DNA of 48,768 nt from Rhabdochromatium marinum (GCF_016583795.1 NZ_NRRS01000027.1:1-48768), one strand, 5' to 3'. Counted from the first letter of the stretch, positions 1 to 9,441 are shown. The notes: generated from the letters alone by a model not told the origin. Made by a program: numbers and translations.

Positions 1-1
1 G

Positions 2-109
2 AAAGCCATGCGAAAAAATCGCCGGGGTCCGAAAAAACCGCTGACCAAACGCACTCGATACAAAGATAAGCCGCATGTCTCGACCGCCAAGCTTCTGGCC
101 GCTGGTTAG
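2..109 (+). pseudogene. C-terminal remnant of a transposase (IS4-like), cut by window edge
   Basis: An open frame enters from the left edge and ends at a TAG at 107-109, giving 35 residues. The tail is very basic (RKNRRGPKKP) and ends in PHVSTAKLLA. I recognise this from C-termini of DDE transposases of the IS4 type, but the catalytic region lies outside the window. The stop is 7 bases from the end of a broken minus-strand ORF, so the element end probably lies here. I cannot tell whether the full transposase is intact. The family assignment rests on memory of the tail motif only. Confidence 0.45.
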
Positions 110-115
110 CCCACC

Positions 116-364
116 TTAAAAGGGCTGGTCTATGGAGTTACGAATCACTTCCTCCACGACGGCTTTGAACGTCGAGATACCGGCACCAGAAAGCCTGATC
201 GGCTGATCAATCACAATCGGAAATTTTATAATGTGATCAATGCAGAGAATGGAGGGTAGCAGGATCGCCAGAACGCATCCTGCAAGAAACAGGTAACGAT
301 GCAGCCGGATCAACACCTGATTCTTAAAACCTGAAATAGAGAAACGGATTGTATTCGCTGCCAA
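116..364 (-). pseudogene. Short membrane-anchored ORF after the MBOAT gene, probably a truncated partner
   Basis: This is an 82-residue frame. A basic N-terminus is followed by one clear membrane span (about residues 24-44, LFLAGCVLAILLPSILCI), then about 38 extracytoplasmic residues before the stop. It starts inside the 3' end of the MBOAT gene, overlapping it by 41 bases, which suggests translational coupling. MBOAT O-acyltransferases are usually followed by a membrane-anchored SGNH/AlgJ- or AlgX-like partner of several hundred residues. This ORF has the right position and an N-terminal anchor, but stops where the transposase remnant begins. I infer a partner gene truncated by the insertion. 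No catalytic motif is visible, so a genuine small membrane protein remains possible. Confidence 0.4.
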
Positions 365-1775
365 TAACGAACACGATAGACGCCAACAAAAGGGTTAAGG
401 CAACTACGTCTCTTAGAACATTTTCCAGGCTCTGAGTTGCCACAGCACCCTGCACAGCTGTTTTTTCAGTAAAAACTCCAGCCAACGAAGCAATGTACGC
501 ACGGATCGGCCGCCATCGGAACAGCGACAGAAGGATTCCAATGGCCATGGCCAGATACCAGAACGGAATCGCTGCTTCATGGAAGCGCTCGTCGATATAG
601 GCGTTTCCACCAAAACCAAACAGACTGCCGAGATAAAGGACGGCATCCGTTGGTGATTCCGCCCGAAACCAGACCCATCCGAGCATGACAACCATTAGGG
701 AATACCCATGGGCTAACCATCCCGGCAGGCATTGCAGCCGGCTCGCCAGCCATGCCCGTTCCAAAATAAGGAACAGGCCATGGTAAGCGCCCCAAATTAA
801 AAAATTCCATGCAGCACCGTGCCAAAATCCACATAAAATAAAAACCGCCATCAGATTTAAATATGTTCTTGCGGCGCTCACTCGGTTGCCGCCAAGCGGT
901 ATGTAGACATAGTCACGAAACCAGCGTGATAATGACATGTGCCAACGATGCCAGAATTCAGTTACCGACTGGGAAGTATAGGGATGGCGAAAGTTCCTTG
1001 GAAACGAGAAACCAATAATGAAGCCAATACCGATTGCCATATTGGAATAACCGGCAAAATCGAAATAGATTTGGAGCGTATATGCGATCAAACCACCCCA
1101 AGCCTCGATACTATCCAAAATGGTGACATCGGCGAATGCAACATCTGCAAAGCGCCCCACTTCATTCGCGATTAGCATTTTCTGCGCCAGCCCGATGATA
1201 AAGATGCGGGCCCCGATGGCTATTCGCGCAAGGGTCTGACGCCGATTACGCAACTGACTGGCAACAGTGCGATAACGCACAATGGGTCCAGCGACCAATT
1301 GTGGAAACATAGTGATGTACAGCGCCACTCGAATCCAGCTGTTCTCGTCTTTCGTATGGCCGCGATAGACGTCAACAAGATAAGAAATCGCCTGAAATGT
1401 AAAAAACGAAACACCGAGGGGAAGCGTGATGCCGAGCGGCTCAAGGGCCGCAGAAATTAGCGGCAGTCTGTTGATATTTTCAATGAAAAAATCCGCATAT
1501 TTTGCCATGCCAAGCACGAGAAGATTCCATGCCACACCGATAACAAGCACCATTTTTCCGGTATTGGTGTTGTTCGATACGTATCTGCCAAGGCCCCAGT
1601 TAATGGTGACACTTAATAGCAGCATCAAAACGAATAGTGGCTCTCCCCAAGCATAGAAAAACAAGCTAAAAAACAGCAGGACAATGTTTTTCCCCGAGAC
1701 TCCTGTGACGAGAAAATAAACAAAGAGAAACAGGGGCAAAAAAAAGAAAAGAAAAATCTCGGAACTGAAAACCAA
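324..1775 (-). CDS. MBOAT family membrane O-acyltransferase (AlgI/DltB-like)
   Basis: The protein has 483 residues and many hydrophobic segments. It is an integral inner-membrane acyltransferase of the AlgI/DltB type, which moves acyl groups across the membrane onto an extracellular polysaccharide or similar acceptor. Diagnostic segments are TLPLGVSFFTFQ, FWHRWHMSLSRWFRDYVYIP and, near residue 320, CGFWHGAAWNFLIWG, which carries the invariant MBOAT histidine. The length fits AlgI (about 460-520). The start is a TTG at 1773-1775. No in-frame ATG exists between it and the upstream stop, and no good Shine-Dalgarno is visible. It follows glnD by 45 bases on the same strand. G+C is visibly lower than in glnD (one sampled 60-base line is 42% against 67% in glnD), which suggests acquisition. 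The substrate cannot be told from sequence, and no alginate genes are nearby. Confidence 0.85.
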   Translation of the reverse strand: MVFSSEIFLFFFLPLFLFVYFLVTGVSGKNIVLLFFSLFFYAWGEPLFVLMLLLSVTINWGLGRYVSNNTNTGKMVLVIGVAWNLLVLGMAKYADFFIENINRLPLISAALEPLGITLPLGVSFFTFQAISYLVDVYRGHTKDENSWIRVALYITMFPQLVAGPIVRYRTVASQLRNRRQTLARIAIGARIFIIGLAQKMLIANEVGRFADVAFADVTILDSIEAWGGLIAYTLQIYFDFAGYSNMAIGIGFIIGFSFPRNFRHPYTSQSVTEFWHRWHMSLSRWFRDYVYIPLGGNRVSAARTYLNLMAVFILCGFWHGAAWNFLIWGAYHGLFLILERAWLASRLQCLPGWLAHGYSLMVVMLGWVWFRAESPTDAVLYLGSLFGFGGNAYIDERFHEAAIPFWYLAMAIGILLSLFRWRPIRAYIASLAGVFTEKTAVQGAVATQSLENVLRDVVALTLLLASIVFVIGSEYNPFLYFRF

Positions 1776-1820
1776 AGCAGGTCTGTGCTCTATTCAGATA
1801 GTGGTTGCCATTCGGGTGTC

Positions 1821-4493
1821 TCAGGCACCAGCCGGTGCCTTTTCGAGGCGCTGGTAAATTTCCTGGCGCAGGCAGGCGAGCGCCGTTTCGCAGCGAATGG
1901 GGCCGGCATCAAGGGTGGTGATGAAAAAGACATCGTCCACCTCGGCGCCGACGGTGGCGATCTTGGCGCTTTGCAGGCGAATGTCACAACTGGCAAAGAC
2001 GCTGCCGACTTCGGCAAGCAGACCGGGACGATCCAGGGTGACCAGGCGCATCATGGTGCGCTGGCGTTTGGGGTCATCGTTGAAGCTGATCCGGGTCTCG
2101 ATCGGGAAGTGGTGGTGCTGACGCGGCAGGCGGCGTGCCACCTCGACCTGGTCATTGTCGAGCTGTTCGAGTTCACGATGCAGCAGGAGACAGAGCTCAT
2201 CGGTGTCGGATCCCTCCGGAATGGCCTGGCCATCGGCACCCAACACCTGGAAGCTGTTGGCCGCACTGCCGTCAGCCGTGGTGGTAATGCGGGCATCGAC
2301 AATGTTGAGGCCGAGCTGATCGAGCAGCGCCGTGGTGCGCACGAACAAATTCTTGTTATCGTGCGCATGGATGAAAATTTCGCTGCACCCGCGTGATGGC
2401 AGCGAGCGCAAGGCCACCAGCGGCAGACCGAGACGCTCGCTGGCAAAAATCTGCTGACTTTGCCAGGCGATTTCCTCGGGTGAGGCGGGAGCAAAAAAAT
2501 CAGCGCTGAGTTTGCGCCACAGGTCGCGACATTGCTCGGCTTCAATGCCGGCACGGGCGAGGATGCGCATCGCCTCGGTCTGTTTCTGCTCAATGAGATC
2601 ATCCTGCGCCTGAGGGTTGTCCAAGCCACGCTCCAGGGTATTGCGGGTGCTGAGGTAGAGTTCGCGCAGCAGCGCATCCTTCCAGGAAGTCCAGCGCTTG
2701 GGATTGGTGGCGCGCGAATCCGCAACCGTGAGCAAATACAGGTAATTCAGCCGGTTGGCATCGCCAACCTGAGCGGCGAATGCCTGAATCACATCGGGGT
2801 CGCGGATGTCCTTGCGCTGCGCAGTCAAGGACATGAGCAGATGCGTCTCCACCAGCCACATCACCAGCCGGCTGTCGTATTCGCTTAAATAATGCAGTTG
2901 GCAAAAATCCCAGGCATCGCGAGCGCCGAGCTGGGAGTGATCGCCGCCGCGTCCCTTGGCAATATCGTGTAGCAAGCCACCGAGGTACAGGAGCTCAAGT
3001 TTGGGAATGCGTCGGGCAATGGCGCTGCACAGCGGGAACTCGTGGTCAAAATCGCTGACGCTGAAACGGCGCAGGTTGCGGATCAGCCGCAGGGTATGCT
3101 CATCCACAGTATAGACGTGAAAAAGATCATATTGCATGCGCCCGACGATATTGGCAAAGGCGGGAATATAGCAGGCAAGGACACCATAGCGGTTCATACG
3201 CATCAGCACCCGGGTCAAGCCGGCGGGATGGCGCAGGATCTCCATAAACAAACTGCGCGCGCGCAGGTCTTCGCGGAAGTCGTCGTCAATGCGGTGGCGA
3301 TTCTCGCGCACCAGACGGATGGTGCTAGCGCGCACGCCCTTAAGCTCAGGGTGAAGCTGCAAAATATGGAAAAGCTCCAGCAGCGCAAAGGGTGAGCGCC
3401 GAAACACCGCCTCGTGGGTGACTTCCAGATAGCCACTGCGGGACTGAAAGCGCTTGTTGATCGGCTGTGGCGGGCCGATGTGGTCGCCCAGCACAATGGC
3501 CTCACGGAACAACTGCAACAGCATCTCGTTGAGCCGGTTGAGTTCCATGACCGCGCGATAATACTGCTGCATGAACTGTTCCACTGCCAGATCGGTCTCG
3601 GTATCCGAGAAGCCAAACTCAGTGGCCAGCGTGCGCTGATAATCAAACAGCAGCCGGTCCTCACGGCGCCCGGCCAGGCGGTGCAGGGCGAAGCGAATCC
3701 GCCATAGCAACGCCTGGCTGTCGATCAGGGTGAAGTATTCGCTCTCGGTCAGGAAGCCGTGCCGCACCAGCGCCTCGAAATCGGGGGTGCCAAAATGACG
3801 CTTGGTCACCCAGGCGATCATCTGGATATCGCGCAGCCCACCGGGGTTTTCCTTGATGTTGGGTTCGAGGTTATAGGCAGTGTCGCCGTATTTTTGCCAG
3901 CGCATGCGTTGCTCATGGCATTTGGCGTCGAAAAACGCCGGGCTGGGCCAGATGCGCTCGGGGGCAATGGCGGCGAGCATGTCATCGAACAGCGCCTGAC
4001 GCCCGGTAATCAAACGGGCTTCAATCAGATTGGTGATGACCGTCACATCTTCGCGCGCCTGGATTTCGCAGTCGGCCGGCGTTCGGACCGCATGTCCGAC
4101 TTCCAGGTGGATATCCCACAGAAAGGTCAGGAAGGCACTCAGCGGCTCGGAAGTGGCATCGAGGGCGTCAGGATCGACCAGCATCAGCAGGTCGATGTCC
4201 GAAGCGGGCATGAGTTCTTCGCGCCCGTAGCCGCCCACGGCAACCAGGGCCGCCTGAGTATCGGGCGGGCCAACCGTGCGCCATGCCTGGATCAATAATT
4301 CGTCGATCAGGCGGCTGCGAGCCGTCGCGAGGGCGCCGACAGGTACAGCGGCGTCGAAGGCATCCGCCAGGCGCTGGGTGGCTTGCGCCAGCAGCTCACG
4401 GAAGACGGGAATGGCTTGCTCGGGCCTCGTGGTGGCGAGCTGTTCGCGTTCCTGGGTGGTCAGTGGCTGGTGAATGATGGGGTCATGGGGCAT
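1821..4493 (-). CDS. glnD: [Protein-PII] uridylyltransferase / uridylyl-removing enzyme
   Basis: The enzyme (890 residues) uridylylates PII proteins when glutamine is low and removes UMP when glutamine is high, setting nitrogen regulation. The order of domains is visible. A nucleotidyltransferase core lies at about residues 85-105 (GGYGREELMPASDIDLL, with the two metal-binding Asp residues). The HD hydrolase domain is near residue 507 (LLHDIAKGRGGDHS). Two C-terminal ACT domains sense glutamine, the last starting near RLVTLDRPGLLAEVGSVF. Length matches E. coli GlnD (890). The ATG at 4491-4493 lies 8 bases after the map stop, so map-glnD form an operon, as in many gammaproteobacteria. Its substrate GlnB, with Tyr51, is encoded at 43140-43478. 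Confidence 0.97.
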   Translation of the reverse strand: MPHDPIIHQPLTTQEREQLATTRPEQAIPVFRELLAQATQRLADAFDAAVPVGALATARSRLIDELLIQAWRTVGPPDTQAALVAVGGYGREELMPASDIDLLMLVDPDALDATSEPLSAFLTFLWDIHLEVGHAVRTPADCEIQAREDVTVITNLIEARLITGRQALFDDMLAAIAPERIWPSPAFFDAKCHEQRMRWQKYGDTAYNLEPNIKENPGGLRDIQMIAWVTKRHFGTPDFEALVRHGFLTESEYFTLIDSQALLWRIRFALHRLAGRREDRLLFDYQRTLATEFGFSDTETDLAVEQFMQQYYRAVMELNRLNEMLLQLFREAIVLGDHIGPPQPINKRFQSRSGYLEVTHEAVFRRSPFALLELFHILQLHPELKGVRASTIRLVRENRHRIDDDFREDLRARSLFMEILRHPAGLTRVLMRMNRYGVLACYIPAFANIVGRMQYDLFHVYTVDEHTLRLIRNLRRFSVSDFDHEFPLCSAIARRIPKLELLYLGGLLHDIAKGRGGDHSQLGARDAWDFCQLHYLSEYDSRLVMWLVETHLLMSLTAQRKDIRDPDVIQAFAAQVGDANRLNYLYLLTVADSRATNPKRWTSWKDALLRELYLSTRNTLERGLDNPQAQDDLIEQKQTEAMRILARAGIEAEQCRDLWRKLSADFFAPASPEEIAWQSQQIFASERLGLPLVALRSLPSRGCSEIFIHAHDNKNLFVRTTALLDQLGLNIVDARITTTADGSAANSFQVLGADGQAIPEGSDTDELCLLLHRELEQLDNDQVEVARRLPRQHHHFPIETRISFNDDPKRQRTMMRLVTLDRPGLLAEVGSVFASCDIRLQSAKIATVGAEVDDVFFITTLDAGPIRCETALACLRQEIYQRLEKAPAGA

Positions 4494-4501
4494 GGGCAGG
4501 T

Positions 4502-5284
4502 TTAGGCGGCCTCCATTTGAGCGCGCTCCTCATCGCGCAGCGTGAGGATTTCATGGCCGGTGCTGGTCACCAGGATACTGTGTTCCCACTGCGCCGACAG
4601 GCTGCGATCCTTGGTCACCACTGTCCAGCCATCGGGCAGCTGCTTAATAAAGCGCTTGCCGGCGTTGACCATGGGCTCAATGGTGAAACACATGCCGGGT
4701 TGCAGCACCAGACCCTCGCCGGGATTGCCGTAGTGCAGCACCTGGGGATCCTCATGGAATTGCCGGCCGATGCCATGACCGCAGTATTCATGCACCACCG
4801 AGAAGTTGTTGCTTTCAACCAGGGTTTGAATGACATGGCCGATGTCACCCAAGGTGGCGCCCGGGCGCACCACGGCGATGCCGGCGCGCATGGCCTGCTG
4901 GGTAACATCAATCAGCCGGCGCGCCAGCACCGAGGGTTGCCCAACAGTGAACATCTTGCTGGTATCGCCGTGATAGCCGTCCTTGATGACGGTCACGTCG
5001 ATATTGAGCACATCGCCTTTTTTGAGTTTTTTCTGCGACGGGATGCCGTGACAGACCTGGTTGTTAACCGAGGTGCAGATCGACTTGGGAAAGCCGCGAT
5101 AGTGCAGCGGGGCGGGGATGGCCTGCTGCTCCTGAGTGATGAAATCATGACACAGGCGGTCGAGTTCCTCGGTTGTCACACCGGGTTGCACATGCTCGCC
5201 GATCATGTCCAGCACCTCGGCGGCGAGCCGGCCGGCGATGCGCATTTTTTCGATTTCAGTGGGGCTCTTGATAGTAACGCTCAT
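4502..5284 (-). CDS. map: Methionine aminopeptidase type I
   Basis: The enzyme (260 residues) removes the initiator methionine from nascent proteins. All catalytic residues of type I MetAP are visible: His79 (CHGIPS), Asp96 (NIDVTV), Asp107 (HGDTSK), His170 (EYCGHGIG), His177, Glu203 (TIEPMV) and Glu234 (QWEHSILV). There is no N-terminal extension, as in class Ia. It is the first gene of a minus-strand map-glnD unit, divergent from rpsB across about 280 bases. That arrangement is widely conserved in gammaproteobacteria. Confidence 0.97.
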   Translation of the reverse strand: MSVTIKSPTEIEKMRIAGRLAAEVLDMIGEHVQPGVTTEELDRLCHDFITQEQQAIPAPLHYRGFPKSICTSVNNQVCHGIPSQKKLKKGDVLNIDVTVIKDGYHGDTSKMFTVGQPSVLARRLIDVTQQAMRAGIAVVRPGATLGDIGHVIQTLVESNNFSVVHEYCGHGIGRQFHEDPQVLHYGNPGEGLVLQPGMCFTIEPMVNAGKRFIKQLPDGWTVVTKDRSLSAQWEHSILVTSTGHEILTLRDEERAQMEAA

Positions 5285-5381
5285 GAGTGCGGGCGATGCA
5301 GCTTAAAGACTGGGCGGCGGATTGGGGCCGGCCGCCGGGGAAAAATAATTTGGATCAGGCTACGAGGTATCGGGTGCATCG

Positions 5382-5417
5382 TTGCCCATGAACAGCCCGC
5401 CATGGTATAAGATGCGC
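5382..5417 (+). promoter_or_regulatory. Candidate rpsB promoter with GC-rich discriminator
   Basis: TTGCCC at 5382-5387 (4 of 6 to the -35 consensus) and TATAAG at 5406-5411 (5 of 6) are 18 bases apart. The -10 box is followed by a G+C-rich stretch (ATGCGCCGC), the kind of discriminator seen at ribosomal promoters under stringent control. A start near 5418 would give a leader of about 145 bases before rpsB. Confidence 0.5.
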
Positions 5418-5510
5418 CGCGTAGCCGCAAACGCGGTGCCGCTCAACGCATTCAACGCCACACGCGTTCCGACACATGGCACGGGGTGCCTCAACCAATC
5501 CGTAACACTT

Positions 5511-5557
5511 GGGGTTGTGTCATGGGGATCGCGGAGGTTCAACCCAACCGGAGAAGA
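5511..5557 (+). promoter_or_regulatory. Candidate structured leader of rpsB (S2 autoregulation) and Shine-Dalgarno
   Basis: GGGTTG at 5512-5517 can pair with CAACCC at 5540-5545. The alternative GGTT (5536-5539) can pair with AACC (5546-5549). Both helices end directly before the Shine-Dalgarno GGAGAAG (5550-5556), which sits 5 bases from the ATG at 5562. Gammaproteobacterial rpsB operons are known to be repressed by S2 through a structured leader. That this segment is the S2 target is inference from position and pairing. Confidence 0.35.
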
Positions 5558-5561
5558 TCAA

Positions 5562-6326
5562 ATGACCGACGTTTCCATGCGCCAGATGCTTCAGGCTGGC
5601 GTGCATTTCGGGCATCAGACCCGTTACTGGAACCCGAAGATGGGTGCCTACATCTTTGGCCAGCGCAACAAAATTCACATCATCAATCTGGAGCGCACCC
5701 TGCCGCTGTTCCAGGATGCCATGAACTATCTTGGCAAGCTTGCCGCCAATGGCGGGCGCATCATGTTCGTTGGCACCAAGCGCGCCGCGCACGACCCCAT
5801 CCGCGAGGAAGCGCAGCGCTGCGGGATGCCTTATGTCAATCATCGCTGGCTCGGCGGCATGCTGACCAATTTCCAAACAGTGCGCAAATCCATCCAGCGC
5901 CTCAAGGATCTGGAGGCCATGTTTGAGGATGGCGGCATCGAACGCTTTGGCAAAAAAGAGGCGCTGACCCTGAGCCGCGAGCGTGACAAACTCGACCTGA
6001 GTCTGGGTGGCATTAAAAACATGACCAACCTGCCCGATGCGCTCTTTGTGATCGATGTCGGTCATGAGCGCATCGCAATTACCGAGGCCAACAAGCTCGG
6101 CATTCCCATCGTCGGCGTGGTGGACACCAACAATGATCCAAGCGCGGTGGACTATGTCATTCCGGGCAATGATGACGCCATTCGCGCGGTGCGCCTGTAT
6201 ATCGAAGCAGCCGCTTCGGCCATTCTCGATGCGCGCCAGACGGCGGCGGCCATGGCTGGCGGTCGCAACGCAGAAGACGCCGGCTTGGTGCCTGAGGACG
6301 AGGCGGAGTCCGCGCCCGCCGAATAA
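5562..6326 (+). CDS. rpsB: 30S ribosomal protein S2
   Basis: Ribosomal protein S2 binds late in small-subunit assembly and helps S1 attach. The protein has 254 residues beginning [20 protein letters not shown]. Other family landmarks are [25 protein letters not shown] and [20 protein letters not shown]. The start at 5562 is chosen for the GGAGAAG just upstream and for agreement with S2 N-termini. The frame is open further upstream but that part does not resemble S2. It is first in the rpsB-tsf pair. The C-terminal tail is acidic ([10 protein letters not shown]). Confidence 0.98.
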   Translation: MTDVSMRQMLQAGVHFGHQTRYWNPKMGAYIFGQRNKIHIINLERTLPLFQDAMNYLGKLAANGGRIMFVGTKRAAHDPIREEAQRCGMPYVNHRWLGGMLTNFQTVRKSIQRLKDLEAMFEDGGIERFGKKEALTLSRERDKLDLSLGGIKNMTNLPDALFVIDVGHERIAITEANKLGIPIVGVVDTNNDPSAVDYVIPGNDDAIRAVRLYIEAAASAILDARQTAAAMAGGRNAEDAGLVPEDEAESAPAE

Positions 6327-6343
6327 GCCGCACCACTGCTGCT

Positions 6344-6374
6344 CTCCGGCACCGCCCTGCGGCGAATGCCGGAG
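6344..6374 (+). promoter_or_regulatory. Stem-loop between rpsB and tsf
   Basis: CTCCGGCA (6344-6351) pairs perfectly with TGCCGGAG (6367-6374), and an inner CGCC/GGCG stem (6353-6356 and 6361-6364) extends it. No T-run follows, so it is more likely a processing or attenuation element between S2 and EF-Ts messages than a full terminator. Confidence 0.55.
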
Positions 6375-6431
6375 GTTAAGCGTGGTAAAAGGCCTGAACA
6401 GCTGACAGATTTTTGATTACTGGGGGATTTC

Positions 6432-7313
6432 ATGGCAATTAGTGCCAGTTTGGTGAAAGAGCTTCGGGAACGCACCGGAGCTGGAATGATGGAATGCAAG
6501 AAGGCGCTGGTCGAAACGGCCGGCGACATTGAGGCGGCGATTGAGGCCATGCGCAAGTCCGGCCAGGCGAAGGCGGCCAAAAAGGCTGGCCGGACCGCCG
6601 CCGATGGTGTGGTCGAAATTCGCGTCTCCGATGATGGCAAGCAGGCGGTGGTGCTGGAGATCAACAGCGAGACCGATTTTGTGGCCAAAGACGAGAACTT
6701 TTCCGCCTTCGCAGCAGCGGCAGCAGATGCCGCCCTGGCCGCCGAGGTCGAGGATGCGCTGGCGCTGGCGGCGTTGACCCTGCCTTCGGGCGAGACCGTT
6801 GACAGCGCACGCGAGAGCCTGATCGCTAAGGTGGGTGAGAATATCCAATTGCGCCGCCTGCTGCGTTTCAGCAATGCCGAGGGACGCCTGCATCATTATC
6901 GCCATGGCACACGCATCGGCGTGCTGGTTGAGCTGATTGATGGTGATGACGCGCTCGGGCGCGATATCGCCATGCATATTGCGGCCACCAACCCGGGCTG
7001 GGTCAGTGAAGAGGATGTTCCCGCTGATGCAGTGGCTAAGGAACGCGAGATCTTCCGTGCCCAAGCGCTCGACAGCGGCAAACCGGAAAACATCATCGAC
7101 AAGATCACCGATGGGCGGGTGCGCAAGTTCTTCGAGGAAGTCACGCTGCATGGGCAGGCCTTCGTCAAGGATACCGAGCAGACGGTTGGGCAACTGCTGA
7201 AAAAAACCGGCGCCAAAGTCAAGCGCTTTGCGCGCTTTGAGGTCGGCGAGGGTATCGAGAAGAAGACCGAGAACTTCGCCGAGGAAGTCCAGGCCCAGGC
7301 GCGCGGCGCCTGA
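6432..7313 (+). CDS. tsf: Translation elongation factor Ts
   Basis: EF-Ts (293 residues) is the guanine nucleotide exchange factor for EF-Tu. The N-terminal UBA-like signature [16 protein letters not shown] is at residues 10-25. The core [10 protein letters not shown] loop, which contacts EF-Tu to expel magnesium and GDP, is near residue 82. The C-terminal half carries the usual [22 protein letters not shown] and FVKD segments. The length is normal (E. coli 283). The ATG at 6432 is preceded by GGGGGATTTC. It follows rpsB by 105 bases and precedes pyrH by 13. Confidence 0.98.
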   Translation: MAISASLVKELRERTGAGMMECKKALVETAGDIEAAIEAMRKSGQAKAAKKAGRTAADGVVEIRVSDDGKQAVVLEINSETDFVAKDENFSAFAAAAADAALAAEVEDALALAALTLPSGETVDSARESLIAKVGENIQLRRLLRFSNAEGRLHHYRHGTRIGVLVELIDGDDALGRDIAMHIAATNPGWVSEEDVPADAVAKEREIFRAQALDSGKPENIIDKITDGRVRKFFEEVTLHGQAFVKDTEQTVGQLLKKTGAKVKRFARFEVGEGIEKKTENFAEEVQAQARGA

Positions 7314-7326
7314 CGGCGGAGCATCA

Positions 7327-8040
7327 ATGCAGCATCGGCGAATTCTCCTCAAACTGAGCGGAGAAGCCCTGCTCGGGGACACAAGCTGCGGAATCGACCC
7401 AGTGATTCTGCAGCGCATTGCCGCTGAAGTCGCCGAGGTGGTCGCTGCCGGGACCGGAATTGCTCTGGTTATCGGGGGCGGGAATATCCTGCGCGGCGCC
7501 GGCTTGGCCGATGCGGGCATGGATCGCGTCACCGCCGATCAGATGGGCATGCTCGCAACCGTGATGAATGCCCTGGCAATGCAGGATGCGCTGGAGCGTC
7601 TGCAAGTGCCGACCCGGGTAATGTCGGCGCTGAAAATTAATCAGGTGTGCGAGGATTACATCCGCCGTCGGGCGATGGCGCACCTGGATGCCGGGCGGGT
7701 GACGCTCTTTGCTGCTGGCATTGGCAATCCGTTTTTTACCACCGACTCCGCTGCCAGTCTACGCGCCATCGAAATTGGCGCCGATTTGCTGATTAAGGCC
7801 ACCAAGGTCGATGGCATTTACTCGGCCGACCCGGTGACGCATCCCGAGGCGGTACTGTATCCTCGTCTCACCTATGATCAGGCGTTGCGCGAGAACCTTA
7901 AAGTGATGGATGCGACTGCGATTGTGCTCTGTCGCGACAACCGGGTTCCGCTGCGGGTCATGAACATTTACGAGCCGGGTGCGCTAGTCCGCGCCGCTGC
8001 CGGCGAAGACATTGGCTCATTGGTTGAGAGTGAACCCTAA
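7327..8040 (+). CDS. pyrH: Uridylate kinase (UMP kinase)
   Basis: The enzyme phosphorylates UMP to UDP and is the bacterial amino-acid-kinase-fold type, hexameric and GTP-regulated. It has 237 residues. Visible landmarks are [11 protein letters not shown] near the N-terminus, [10 protein letters not shown] (nucleotide loop), [14 protein letters not shown] and [32 protein letters not shown]. The ATG at 7327 follows a GGCGGAG Shine-Dalgarno (7314-7320), so I prefer it to the longer open frame that overlaps tsf. frr begins 2 bases after the stop. Confidence 0.97.
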   Translation: MQHRRILLKLSGEALLGDTSCGIDPVILQRIAAEVAEVVAAGTGIALVIGGGNILRGAGLADAGMDRVTADQMGMLATVMNALAMQDALERLQVPTRVMSALKINQVCEDYIRRRAMAHLDAGRVTLFAAGIGNPFFTTDSAASLRAIEIGADLLIKATKVDGIYSADPVTHPEAVLYPRLTYDQALRENLKVMDATAIVLCRDNRVPLRVMNIYEPGALVRAAAGEDIGSLVESEP

Positions 8041-8042
8041 CA

Positions 8043-8600
8043 ATGATCGACGACATCAAACAAAACGCCGCCGAGCGCATGGGCAAGAGCGTCGAAGCGC
8101 TCGGCCATGAGCTTGCGAAAATTCGCACGGGCCGCGCCCATCCATCGCTGCTCGATCATGTCAAGGTGTCCTACTACGGCTCGGAGGTGCCCATCAGTCA
8201 GGTGGCCAATGTGGCCGTCGAAGATGCCCGCACCCTGACCATCACGCCTTGGGAGCGCAATATGGTGCCGGTGGTCGAAAAGGCCATTATCCAGTCGGAT
8301 CTGGGCATCAACCCCAATACGGCCGGCACCGTCATCCGGGTGCCCCTGCCGCAGCTGACCGAAGAGCGCCGCCGTGATTTGCAACGCATCGCCCGTCAGG
8401 AAGCCGAGCAGGCGCGAGTGGCGGTGCGCAATATCCGTCGCGATGCCAATCACGACCTGAAAGAACTAGTCAAGGAAAAGCTGATCTCTGAAGACGACGA
8501 ACGCCGAGGTCAGGAGATTGTGCAAAAATTAACCGACCAGTACGTCAAGGAAGTCGATCAGGTTCTGGAGCGCAAAGAAACCGACTTGATGGCGATCTAA
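8043..8600 (+). CDS. frr: Ribosome recycling factor
   Basis: RRF (185 residues, the standard length) splits post-termination ribosomes together with EF-G. Landmarks are [13 protein letters not shown] near residue 27, the hinge [14 protein letters not shown], and the C-terminal long-helix [23 protein letters not shown]. The stop TAA (8598-8600) shares its last base with the uppS ATG, so the two are translationally coupled. Confidence 0.98.
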   Translation: MIDDIKQNAAERMGKSVEALGHELAKIRTGRAHPSLLDHVKVSYYGSEVPISQVANVAVEDARTLTITPWERNMVPVVEKAIIQSDLGINPNTAGTVIRVPLPQLTEERRRDLQRIARQEAEQARVAVRNIRRDANHDLKELVKEKLISEDDERRGQEIVQKLTDQYVKEVDQVLERKETDLMAI

Positions 8601-9421
8601 TGATCGCTGTGCCCTCGGAGCCAGTGCCAGCCACTGAGCAGGCCGCTGCTGCATTGCCCGTGCATGTAGCCATCGTGATGGACGGCAACGGGCGCTGGGC
8701 CCGCCAACGCGGCTTGCCGCGCACCGCCGGACATCGCGCGGGAGCTAAAAGTGTGCGCGCAGTGGTGGAGGAATGCCTGCGCCGCGGTATTCCGGCCCTG
8801 ACCGTTTTTGCTTTCAGCAGCGAGAACTGGCGGCGGCCGCCGTCCGAAGTCAGGGTGCTGTTGGAACTCTTCATGACCACCCTGCGCCTTGAGATTCGCC
8901 GCCTGATTGAGCATGACGTGCGCTTTCGGGTGATGGGTGATCTGAGTGCCTTCTCGCGCAAATTTCAGGATCAGGTGCGCGAGGCCGAACAGGTGACACG
9001 CAACAACCAGGCGCTGACGCTGCAAGTGGCGGCCAACTATGGCGGGCGCTGGGATATCGTGCAGGCCGTGCGGCGCTTGAGCGATGAGCTGCTGGCCGGG
9101 CATCTCAGTCCCGAGGCCATCACGGAGGATGCCATTGGCGAACGCCTCGCCTCCGCTGGCCTGGCGGATCCAGATCTTTTTATTCGCACCGGCGGTGAGC
9201 AACGGCTGAGTAACTTTTTGCTGTGGCAGTCCGCCTATGCGGAGCTGTACTTCTCCGAGCTGATGTGGCCGGAATTCGATGTCGATGCCTTCTCGCAGGC
9301 CCTGGCCGATTTCGCCCGCCGTCAGCGGCGCTTCGGACTCACCGGTGAGCAAGTCGGCGAGCAAGTACGCAACGATACCCGAAGCGCCGGTGAAGACGCG
9401 CAAACCCAACCTCCAGTCTGA
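8600..9421 (+). CDS. uppS: Undecaprenyl diphosphate synthase (cis-prenyltransferase)
   Basis: The enzyme condenses eight isopentenyl diphosphates onto farnesyl diphosphate in cis to make the C55 lipid carrier for peptidoglycan and O-antigen. It has 273 residues. The magnesium/phosphate motif VAIVMDGNGRWA has the catalytic Asp at 28. FAFSSENWRRP, DLFIRTGGEQRLSNFLLWQ and the closing SELMWPEFD follow in the usual order. The N-terminal 20 residues are a non-conserved extension. It overlaps frr by 1 base. Confidence 0.97.
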   Translation: MIAVPSEPVPATEQAAAALPVHVAIVMDGNGRWARQRGLPRTAGHRAGAKSVRAVVEECLRRGIPALTVFAFSSENWRRPPSEVRVLLELFMTTLRLEIRRLIEHDVRFRVMGDLSAFSRKFQDQVREAEQVTRNNQALTLQVAANYGGRWDIVQAVRRLSDELLAGHLSPEAITEDAIGERLASAGLADPDLFIRTGGEQRLSNFLLWQSAYAELYFSELMWPEFDVDAFSQALADFARRQRRFGLTGEQVGEQVRNDTRSAGEDAQTQPPV

Positions 9422-9441
9422 ATGGCTCAACGTACAGACTC

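Noticed and set aside
1825-1847. GGCACCAGCCGGTGCCTTTT, terminator-like on the plus strand
   Set aside because: It lies inside the 3' coding end of minus-strand glnD, and the T-run points the wrong way for that transcript. No plus-strand gene ends here.
4517-5410. A 297-codon plus-strand open frame before rpsB
   Set aside because: It is antisense to map and runs into the rpsB leader. No domain and no conserved start are visible.
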